This document shows positions 7,047 to 12,834 of a stretch of 12,834 nt of DNA, piece by piece. How positions within the stretch are numbered: position 1 is the stretch's first letter; each line of letters starts with the position of its first letter. Source of the DNA: JAMOBE01 sp039908285 (GTDB taxonomy: Bacteria > Pseudomonadota > Alphaproteobacteria > Rhodospirillales > Rhodospirillaceae); the NCBI GenBank assembly GCA_039908285.1, contig JAMOBE010000103.1:1-12834 (forward strand), read 5' to 3'. The translations under genes were made by a program, and so were the position numbers. The notes under the pieces were generated by a model. It saw only the letters and a program-made list of their open reading frames with translations, had not been told where the DNA came from and did no database searches.

Positions 7047-9776
7047 ATGCCCGAAACCGGAGACGCCAAACGGCTCTCCCCCGATGCTCTCCTGGCGGAA
7101 GCCGCGAGGGAGTCTCGTGGGCGGCTGAAGATCTTCCTCGGCGCCGCGCCCGGCGTCGGCAAGACTTACGCCATGCTGGAAACGGCGCACGAGCGCCAGC
7201 GCGAGGGTATCGACGTCGTCGGTGGCGTGGTCGAGACGCACGGCCGCCAGGAAACGGAGACGCTGGTCAAGGGCCTGGAGGTGATTCCCCGCCGTCCGGT
7301 CGATTACCGTGGGCGCCACTTCCTCGAACTCGACCTGGATGGCGTGCTGGCACGCCGACCGGCCATCGCCCTGATCGACGAATTGGCCCACACCAATATT
7401 CCCGGCAGTCGCCACGTCAAACGGTATCAGGATGTCGAGGAGCTGCTCGCCGCCGGCATCGACGTCTATTCCACCCTGAACGTCCAGCACCTGGAAAGCC
7501 TGAACGATGTGATCGAGCGCATCGCCGGGATCCGGGTGAGGGAAACCGTGCCGGATGGTGTTCTGCAACAGGCCGACGAGATCGAATTGATCGACCTGCC
7601 GCCGGGCGACCTGTTGAAGCGCCTGGCCGAGGGCAAGGTCTACGTCCCCGAACAGGCGCGTCGGGCCACCGACCATTTCTTTTCGCCCGGCAATCTGACC
7701 GCATTGCGCGAACTGGCCTTGCGCCAGGCGGCCGAGCGGGTGGACGCGCAGATGGAGTCCTACCTGCGCGCCCACGCCATCCGTGGTCCGTGGCCGACCC
7801 GGGAACGGGTGATGGCCTGCATCGGCAAGGGGGTCGAAGCCTCGCGGGTGGTCCGCTCGGCAAAACGGGTGGCGGAACGACGCCAGGCCCCTTGGGTGGC
7901 GGTGTTCGTCGAAACCCGCCGGCATCACGGCATGTCGGAAAAAGCCAAGGTTCAGGTGGCGCAGGCACTGAGCCTTGCCGAGGAACTGGGCGGCGAAGCC
8001 GTAATCTGGCAGGGCGATGACGTAGCCCAGGATCTGCTCGCCTATGCCGCCGGCCACAACGTCACCCAGATCGTGGTCGGCCGGCCAGGCCACGGCCGTC
8101 TCCACCATCTGTTCGGCAGCCGCTCCATCACCGATCGCCTGCTTGCCCCCGATGTTCCCTTCGATGTCCTGATGGTGGGAGGCGAGGCGGACGAGGGAGA
8201 CCGACGCCAAGGCGTCGAGGCGCAGCCGGTGTGGGTTCCACCGAAACGCTCCGACTGGGTCGGTTTTGGTGTCGCAGCCCTGGCGGTGGCGGCCGTCACC
8301 GGACTGGGCTTCCTGATCCACGGCTGGCACCTGCCGCTTGCCAATATCTCGGTGGCCTTTCTGATCGCCGTCCTGCTGGTGGCGATGCACGTCGGTCTGG
8401 GCCCGGCGATCTTCGCCTCGATCACCAGCTTCCTCACCTTCAACTTCTTCTTCACCGAACCTCGCTTCACGTTCGCCGTTTCCGATGTTCGCAACATCCT
8501 GACCATCGCGTTCTATCTGCTCGCCGCCGTGATCACCAGCAACCTGGCCAGCCGCCTGCGCAGCCAGGTGGAAGCCACCCGGGTCAGCGCCCGACGCACC
8601 GCCAACCTCTACGAGTTCAGCCGCACCATCGCTGGCGCGGCGACCCAGGACGACGTGCTGTGGGCCGTCGTCCATCATGTCTCGGCCACGATTCACGGCC
8701 GGTCTCTGGTGCTGCTGCCGCGAGATGGCCGGCTGGAGGTGCGGGCCGGCTACCCGCCCGAGGATGTGCTGGACGAGAAGTCGGCCGCCGCCGCCGACTG
8801 GGCCTGGAGCCACGGTACTCGCGCCGGACGGGGTTCGGCGACATTGCCGACCTCGGACTGGCTGTTCCTGCCCCTGAAGACGGCTCGGGGGCCGGTCGGC
8901 GTGCTCGGCGTGCAGATGGAACAGGGCGATGCCGTCCTCATCCCCGACCAGCAGCGGCTGCTCGACGTCCTGTCCGATCAGGCGGCGGTGGCCATCGAGC
9001 GCACCGCCCTGGTCGCCGCCATCGAGGCCGCCCGTGTCGGGACCGAGAGGGAGCGGTTGCGCACCGCGCTGCTGTCCTCGCTGTCGCACGATCTGCGCAC
9101 GCCACTGGTGTCGATCATCGGTGCGGCCGGCAGCCTCCTCAAGTATCATGAGCGCCTGGACGACGACAGCCGGCGCGAACTGGCCCAGACGATCCAGGAC
9201 GAGGCCGAGCGGCTCAATCGGTTCGTGCAGAACCTGCTCGACATGACGAAGCTCGGCGCGGGGGCCTTGAAGCCGCGAGTCGACTGGGTGGATCTGCGCG
9301 ACGTGGTTGGACAGGCCTATGAGCGGGCGCGGCGGCTGCTTGGGCGACGCGTGGTCGGCATCGACATCGACCACGCGTTTCCCCTGCTGTGCATCGATGC
9401 CATGCTGATGGAACAGGTGTTCTTCAATCTGCTCGACAACGCCGGCAAGTATACGCCGGAGGCGGGAACGATCAAGGTGTGGGCGCGCCCCCGTTCCGAG
9501 CATGTGGTGATCGAGGTCTGCGACGAGGGACCGGGCATTCCCAGTGAGGACCGCGAGCATGTCTTCGACATGTTCTACCGCGTCAACGCCGCCGACAGCC
9601 AGAGCGCCGGCACTGGACTTGGACTGGCCATCTGCCGGGGCATCATCGAGGCCCATGGCGGCGCCATCCAGGCGGCCGGGGGCCTCCACGGCCACGGCAC
9701 CTGCATCATCATCACACTGCCGCTGCCACCTGAGCCGGACCTCGGCGCGGCCGCCGCGGATGGTCCAAGGGAGTGA
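7047..9776 (+). CDS. kdpD: KdpD, osmosensitive K+ sensor histidine kinase
   Basis: The product is 909 aa from ATG 7047. A second ATG at 7041 is in frame, but it abuts the GGGAG with no spacer, whereas 7047 lies 6 nt from it, so 7047 is preferred. The N-terminal KdpD domain has Walker A Gly-Ala-Ala-Pro-Gly-Val-Gly-Lys-Thr at 32-40 and a Leu-Ile-Asp-Glu-Leu-Ala-His-Thr-Asn strand. A USP-like domain follows at about 250-375, then four membrane spans (DUF4118) around 402-500, a GAF-like region at about 520-645, HisKA with the phospho-acceptor His681 in Ser-His-Asp-Leu-Arg-Thr-Pro, and an ATPase domain with Asn798 (N box), Asp826 (Asp-Glu-Gly-Pro-Gly) and Gly-Thr-Gly-Leu-Gly-Leu from 855. It senses low K+ or osmotic change and phosphorylates KdpE, coded 4 nt downstream. 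It appears intact. Confidence 0.97.
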   Translation: MPETGDAKRLSPDALLAEAARESRGRLKIFLGAAPGVGKTYAMLETAHERQREGIDVVGGVVETHGRQETETLVKGLEVIPRRPVDYRGRHFLELDLDGVLARRPAIALIDELAHTNIPGSRHVKRYQDVEELLAAGIDVYSTLNVQHLESLNDVIERIAGIRVRETVPDGVLQQADEIELIDLPPGDLLKRLAEGKVYVPEQARRATDHFFSPGNLTALRELALRQAAERVDAQMESYLRAHAIRGPWPTRERVMACIGKGVEASRVVRSAKRVAERRQAPWVAVFVETRRHHGMSEKAKVQVAQALSLAEELGGEAVIWQGDDVAQDLLAYAAGHNVTQIVVGRPGHGRLHHLFGSRSITDRLLAPDVPFDVLMVGGEADEGDRRQGVEAQPVWVPPKRSDWVGFGVAALAVAAVTGLGFLIHGWHLPLANISVAFLIAVLLVAMHVGLGPAIFASITSFLTFNFFFTEPRFTFAVSDVRNILTIAFYLLAAVITSNLASRLRSQVEATRVSARRTANLYEFSRTIAGAATQDDVLWAVVHHVSATIHGRSLVLLPRDGRLEVRAGYPPEDVLDEKSAAAADWAWSHGTRAGRGSATLPTSDWLFLPLKTARGPVGVLGVQMEQGDAVLIPDQQRLLDVLSDQAAVAIERTALVAAIEAARVGTERERLRTALLSSLSHDLRTPLVSIIGAAGSLLKYHERLDDDSRRELAQTIQDEAERLNRFVQNLLDMTKLGAGALKPRVDWVDLRDVVGQAYERARRLLGRRVVGIDIDHAFPLLCIDAMLMEQVFFNLLDNAGKYTPEAGTIKVWARPRSEHVVIEVCDEGPGIPSEDREHVFDMFYRVNAADSQSAGTGLGLAICRGIIEAHGGAIQAAGGLHGHGTCIIITLPLPPEPDLGAAAADGPRE

Positions 9777-9780
9777 GGCG

Positions 9781-10467
9781 ATGGCCGCCCGGATCCTGAT
9801 CGTGGACGACGAGCCCCAGATTCGCAAGTTCATGCGCATCACCCTGGCCGCCACCGGCCACGCCGTGCTGGAGGCGGAAACCGCCGGCGAAGGAATCGCC
9901 CACTGCCGGGCCGAGCAACCCGATCTGGTGATCCTCGACCTCGGCTTGCCGGACATGGACGGCCAGGAAGCGATCAGCGCGATCCGCGCCTTTTCCACCG
10001 TCCCCATCATCGTCCTGTCGGTCCGGGCCGGGGAAACCGACAAGGTCGAGGCGCTCGATCGCGGCGCCGACGACTACATCGTCAAGCCGTTCGGTATCGG
10101 CGAACTGATGGCCCGCCTCCGGGTGGCCCTTCGGCGCGAACAGGCCGACCCGGCGCCCGAGGTGTTCACCATCGGCGGACTCGTTCTCGATTTCGAACGC
10201 CGGCAGATCAGCCGTGACGGCGCCGAGGTCCGCCTGTCGCGCAAGGAATACGACCTTCTCCACCGCCTAGCCCGCCAGCCCGGCCACGTCGTCACCCACG
10301 GCCAACTGCTGAAGGATGTCTGGGGGCCAGCGCACATGGAGGATACGGTTTACCTTCGGGTCTACATCAACCAGCTCCGCCAGAAGCTCGAAACCGACCC
10401 GTCCCAGCCACGCCTGATTGCCACCGATCCTGGGGTCGGATATCGATTGAAGCTGGATGAGGAATAG
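9781..10467 (+). CDS. kdpE: KdpE, OmpR/PhoB-type response regulator of kdp
   Basis: The 228-aa protein (E. coli KdpE is 225) has a receiver domain with the acidic pair Asp9-Asp10, phospho-acceptor Asp53 in Leu-Asp-Leu-Gly-Leu-Pro, switch residue Ser80 and Lys102 in Val-Lys-Pro-Phe. A C-terminal winged-helix DNA-binding domain covers about residues 130-225, with the recognition-helix region Tyr-Leu-Arg-Val-Tyr-Ile-Asn-Gln-Leu-Arg-Gln-Lys-Leu-Glu and a closing Gly-Val-Gly-Tyr-Arg-Leu wing. When phosphorylated by KdpD it activates kdp transcription. ATG 9781 has GGGAGTGAGG upstream and lies 4 nt after the kdpD stop, which indicates translational coupling. It is the last gene of the operon. Confidence 0.97.
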   Translation: MAARILIVDDEPQIRKFMRITLAATGHAVLEAETAGEGIAHCRAEQPDLVILDLGLPDMDGQEAISAIRAFSTVPIIVLSVRAGETDKVEALDRGADDYIVKPFGIGELMARLRVALRREQADPAPEVFTIGGLVLDFERRQISRDGAEVRLSRKEYDLLHRLARQPGHVVTHGQLLKDVWGPAHMEDTVYLRVYINQLRQKLETDPSQPRLIATDPGVGYRLKLDEE

Positions 10468-10516
10468 TGAGTGGTGACGTTCTGGCCCGGCCATGTCGGG
10501 GACGAGGCCAATCAGT

Positions 10517-10548
10517 AGCGGAGGCGATTTTCGACCGCCCCCTCCGCT
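10517..10548 (+). terminator. Candidate weak terminator of the kdp operon
   Basis: Fifty bases after kdpE there is a GC-rich stem: AGCGGA pairs with TCCGCT, and inside it GGCG pairs with CGCC, with a 9-nt loop and a CCC bulge on the 3' arm. No T-run follows (the next bases are TATCCTAAAA), so intrinsic termination would be weak. It may instead protect the mRNA 3' end. Position supports the call more than sequence. Confidence 0.4.
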
Positions 10549-10659
10549 TATCCTAAAACCACAACGCGAGAAACCATGCGCGCGTGTCTATCCACGCACT
10601 GATTGCAGGTGTGTATCAGCTGCGACTCGGTGCTCCGGAGGGCCAAAGACGCTCTGTCA

Positions 10660-10695
10660 TCCTCCTTCGAGGGGAGGAGCGCGGATGAAATCCGC
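10660..10695. other. Two adjacent short hairpins after the minus-strand ATPase fragment
   Basis: TCCTCC (10660-10665) pairs with GGAGGA (10673-10678), and GCGGAT (10681-10686) pairs with ATCCGC (10690-10695) around a GAA loop. On the minus strand the second hairpin lies 5 nt downstream of the stop codon of the truncated ATPase, so the pair may mark that gene's 3' end. There is no T-run on either strand, and intrinsic termination is unproven. Confidence 0.3.
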
Positions 10696-10700
10696 AGGTG

Positions 10701-11534
10701 TCACCGGGAGGGAAAGAAGCCAAACCGTCCATCCCCTGCGTGGCCAGTAAATTCTTGAATCTTCGTCAGATCGTAGATACCCTCCGGGAGGTCGAGATTT
10801 TCGAGCACGATAAATTGCCCGATATCGCGGATACTGTGGAGGTGTTCAAAGAATTTCTGTTTTAGTGCCGTCTGTGCCAGAATTTTCTCGTCGTCTGAAA
10901 GATCGCCATGCCTTGGATTGCGGATAGGATCCCGGTATGTCAACAATGGCGTGTCGAGGACGACGAAGCCGGGGTGAGGGAGGTTCTGCTCGCGGCAGAA
11001 GATCAACGTGGCCACCTTGAATGCGGCGTGAGTTACTGCGCGCACACCCTTGCCGTTGCTGGTCCGCAGTTTCCCATCGATCCGGAGATCATAAGTCTTC
11101 TCATCAAAGGAAACGTGCCGCTCACCGGGGAACTGCCATTCGGATAGAACGTGACTCACGACCTTGCAAAATTCGTGGGCAGCCGTGCTGGAAATACTGA
11201 GATTCGGCTTGTCCTCCTTGACGGATGTTTTTATGTTTCCCGCCTCACTGCGTTTGTCCAGCAGGCTTTGTCTCTGATTGTGGACGGCCAGCCCCTCTCT
11301 GGCCCGGTCCCGTGCTGCGAGAACCTCGCCCAGCGTCCGTTCCGTTTGGGTGACTTGTGGGAGAAGGTCTGCAATCTCACGCTCCGTTCTTTCGAGCCGC
11401 GTCAGCATGCCGGGCAGTTCGTTCTCAAGACGTTGCCGTTCAGCCTGGAGATCTGTGACTGTTTTCTTGAGATCTGTACGTAGTTTTCTGATCTTGCCAA
11501 TTTCGGCAAGGGCGGCTGCCTGGACCTGTTCCAC
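10701..11534 (-). pseudogene. 5'-truncated SMC/Rad50-like AAA ATPase (C-terminal part)
   Basis: The open frame gives 277 residues from a GTG at 11534 and is closed upstream by TGA at 11547-11549. What remains is the C-terminal half of a coiled-coil ABC-type ATPase. Residues 1-100 are heptad-rich coiled coil. A signature-like Asn-Gly-Lys-Gly-Val-Arg-Ala-Val-Thr-His-Ala-Ala-Phe helix is at about 160-172. Walker B, Phe-Val-Val-Leu-Asp-Thr-Pro-Leu-Leu, is at 190-198, and Ile-Val-Leu-Glu-Asn at 242-246 lies where a His-loop would follow. The N-terminal Walker A half is absent, so the protein cannot hydrolyse ATP alone. Such ATPases occur in anti-phage loci (for example ABC-three-component-type or Rad50-like systems); which one is inference. 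Lower GC than kdp fits horizontal origin. It points away from the brxL fragment, both having lost their 5' ends. Confidence 0.75.
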
Positions 11535-11638
11535 GCAGACGGCGCATCAAAGTCAGGCTCCGCTCGATCAAGGGGCGTCGAACAAGCAGTTCACCGCTGC
11601 GATGTGGTAGGTCAGGATGCAGGCTGTCCGGGCCACCA
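11535..11638. other. Junction between two head-to-head truncated genes
   Basis: These 104 bp lie between the first codon of the ATPase fragment and the first recognisable codon of the BrxL fragment. Neither gene's frame gives recognisable homology across it: the minus frame stops at 11547-11549, and the plus frame upstream of 11639 is open but Arg/Ser-rich and unlike BrxL. No inverted repeat or target-site duplication is visible. I read it as the scar of a deletion or rearrangement. Confidence 0.45.
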
Positions 11639-12052
11639 ATGAGCGTCAAGGTAGGCGAACAGAACCTCTACACCCGCGCCCGCGACCTGGTCGGCGCCCG
11701 CAATCCGCGTGAGGAGGAATTCAGTGTCCAGATGCGGGCCATGGATGCCGACAAGTCCGGCCTGGGCCTCGGCCTGCCGGTGCTGGTGGCCCTGTGCGGC
11801 GCCCTGCTGGGCCGCAACACGCGCGGCGGCACCATCATCGCCGGCGCACTCAATCTGGGCGGCTCGATCGAGATGATCCACAACGCCGTCCGCATCGCTG
11901 AACTCGCCGTCGACAAACAGGCGGCAACTCTCCTGATGCCGGTTTCCGTCCGCCGCCAACTCAACGATCTGCCGGATGATCTCTGGACTCGGATCAGCAT
12001 CGAGTTCTACAAGGACGCCCCCGACGCAGTGTTCAAAGCGCTGGTGGATTGA
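11639..12052 (+). pseudogene. brxL: C-terminal fragment of BREX protein BrxL (Lon-like domain)
   Basis: The 137 codons from ATG 11639 to TGA 12050-12052 match the C-terminus of BrxL, a Lon-related AAA+ protein of BREX anti-phage systems that is normally near 680 aa. Diagnostic stretches are Val-Lys-Val-Gly-Glu-Gln-Asn-Leu-Tyr-Thr-Arg-Ala-Arg-Asp-Leu-Val-Gly near residues 3-19, then Leu-Pro-Val-Leu-Val-Ala-Leu-Cys-Gly-Ala-Leu-Leu-Gly, a Gly-Ala-Leu-Asn-Leu-Gly-Gly-Ser-Ile-Glu strand, and Leu-Met-Pro-Val-Ser-Val-Arg-Arg-Gln-Leu. The Ser-Lys protease dyad of Lon is not evident. The ATPase and N-terminal DNA-binding regions are missing and no other BREX gene (brxA, brxB, brxC, pglX, pglZ) is in the window. 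ATG 11639 is only the first Met in the homologous stretch, not a native start. It is a remnant, not a working gene. Confidence 0.85.
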
Positions 12053-12359
12053 CTGGCATCTCGATCGGGTGTTTGAACGCCGCAACTGCTTTACCAGGAA
12101 CAGCAAGGCGCAAACCTATCCGTTATCCATGTGCTGTGCGTTCACGGAATGGCTTCGCGCTTGTGACATCGGCGCGACTCGAGCATCGATTGATGGTGTT
12201 GGGCGATCGATGCGGTCGGAGTGTCGGCGTAGGATGTTCACAGTGCTGGAGCGAACGGATTGCGGGCACCCCAGCGCTCCACCCATGAGACCTGCGGGCG
12301 ATCTGCCCCCGGAGTCCCTATAACTGGCTCTTGTGTGCGGCGACCGGGAAATGCCGGCA
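12053..12359. other. Non-coding or decayed stretch after the brxL fragment
   Basis: The open frames crossing this region (for example 11976-12323 plus, 12116-12430 minus) give Arg/Ser/Pro-rich translations with no recognisable domain and largely overlap as shadows. An 8-bp inverted repeat, GCATCGAT at 12183-12190 and ATCGATGC at 12206-12213, could form a stem with a 15-nt loop. I see nothing else that can be supported. Confidence 0.45.
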
Positions 12360-12367
12360 GGCCGGTC

Positions 12368-12549
12368 GTAACCGTTCATTGGCATCAAGCTATCGAATGT
12401 GATTGGGACCTGTTCCGCGGATTTCATCATGGCCAGCGGTCACACGTACCGCGCAAACAGGCCGGATACATGACTGCACCCGACCAACGTTGCCCGCCTC
12501 ACGATTTTTTTTCTTGCGTTCAGGGGGCCGTCCATACATGAACGGTTAC
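12368..12549. mobile_element. IS66-like mini-element (MITE), 182 bp, with 8-bp target duplication
   Basis: The ends are 12-bp perfect inverted repeats: GTAACCGTTCAT at 12368-12379 and its complement at 12538-12549. The flanking octamers are GGCCGGTC (12360-12367) and GGTCGGTC (12550-12557), equal at 7 of 8 positions. IS66-family elements are known for ends starting GTAA and 8-bp duplications, so all three features fit. The interior has no transposase remnant that I recognise and contains an eight-T tract at 12505-12512. It therefore looks like a non-autonomous derivative or an internally deleted IS66-type element. It sits just downstream of the stop codon of the minus-strand pseudogene, which overlaps the right-hand duplication. 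Confidence 0.65.
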
Positions 12550-12555
12550 GGTCGG

Positions 12556-12834
12556 TCAGTATCCGAGGCCTTTCAGATAATCGGCGAAACCCTGTATGGC
12601 GGAGACCGCATTGGACTGCGAAATTTCCGATTCGGAAAACTTGCAGGCGACGACGGTCTTATCCGACCGGGTGAAGACGTAGCCGTTGGCACCGTTCTTG
12701 AGAATTATCAGGTTCTTGGGTTCTTCGACGTTTCAGGTGGAAACGAGGATGTCGCCCAGGGGCGCGGCGATGAGGTAGATGATTGTCGCAAAGGTTGTTG
12801 TGTTGCGGTATCCCCTGGCGCGCGCTCGGGCGGC
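12556..12834 (-). pseudogene. Unknown protein with in-frame TGA, 5' end outside window
   Basis: On the minus strand one frame is coding-like from the window edge (12834) to TGA 12556-12558, interrupted by a single TGA at 12733-12735. The 33 codons before the break are basic then hydrophobic (Phe-Ala-Thr-Ile-Ile-Tyr-Leu-Ile-Ala-Ala-Pro-Leu), like a membrane segment. The 58 codons after it continue as a plausible soluble domain containing Leu-Ile-Ile-Leu-Lys-Asn-Gly and Asp-Lys-Thr-Val-Val-Ala-Cys-Lys-Phe, ending Tyr-Leu-Lys-Gly-Leu-Gly-Tyr. No ATG or ribosome site lies just after the TGA that would start a separate gene. The simplest reading is a TGG (Trp) to TGA nonsense mutation. I do not recognise the family. 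Confidence 0.55.

Noticed and set aside
6996..10043. Minus-strand open frame of 1015 codons opposite kdpD and kdpE
   Set aside because: It lies wholly over well-supported plus-strand genes and is explained by high GC at third positions; its His/Gln/Asp-rich translation matches no family.
12500..12515. T8 tract as an intrinsic terminator
   Set aside because: No GC-rich stem directly precedes it on the plus strand, and it lies inside the IS66-like element.
12690..12735. Selenocysteine insertion at the in-frame TGA
   Set aside because: No convincing SECIS hairpin just downstream of the TGA on the coding strand; a nonsense mutation is simpler.
1..12834. CRISPR array
   Set aside because: No regularly spaced direct repeats of 25-40 bp were seen anywhere.

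Overview
The window is GC-rich DNA from a proteobacterium, most likely an alphaproteobacterium of the Rhodospirillales/Magnetospirillum type. That placement rests on codon use, the style of the Kdp proteins and the Rpn/PD-(D/E)XK-family pseudogene, and it is inference only. The window has a housekeeping core, a complete K+-uptake operon, flanked on both sides by decayed accessory DNA.

Left flank (1-2361): the tail of one small gene overlaps a second small hypothetical gene. About 770 bp without a credible gene follow. Next, on the minus strand, is a recombination-promoting nuclease/putative transposase (Rpn family) pseudogene broken by an internal deletion and frameshift.

Core (2362-10548): a polycistron reads smORF - kdpF - kdpA - kdpB - [structured repeat] - kdpC - kdpD - kdpE and ends at a possible weak terminator. 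KdpFABC is the high-affinity ATP-driven K+ pump: KdpA is the selective pore, KdpB the P-type ATPase, KdpC the accessory subunit and KdpF a small stabilising peptide. KdpD (sensor kinase) and KdpE (OmpR-type regulator) control its expression. Two features stand out. A 27-residue predicted membrane peptide is encoded directly upstream of kdpF. A roughly 170-bp hairpin-rich element with near-perfect inverted ends and possible TA target-site copies sits between kdpB and kdpC; removing it would leave a normal 25-bp operon gap.

Right flank (10549-12834): a graveyard of defence and mobile DNA. A 5'-truncated SMC/Rad50-like ATPase (minus strand) and a C-terminal fragment of the BREX protein BrxL (plus strand) face each other head to head across about 100 bp. 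One deletion that removed both 5' ends would explain this arrangement. Farther right is a 182-bp element with 12-bp perfect terminal repeats starting GTAA, flanked by an 8-bp duplication with one mismatch (IS66-like hallmarks). It lies just downstream of a minus-strand gene that has an in-frame TGA and runs off the window.

No intact novel system is visible. The most interesting items are the kdpB-kdpC element, the smORF upstream of kdpF, the BREX remnant scar and the IS66-like mini-element.
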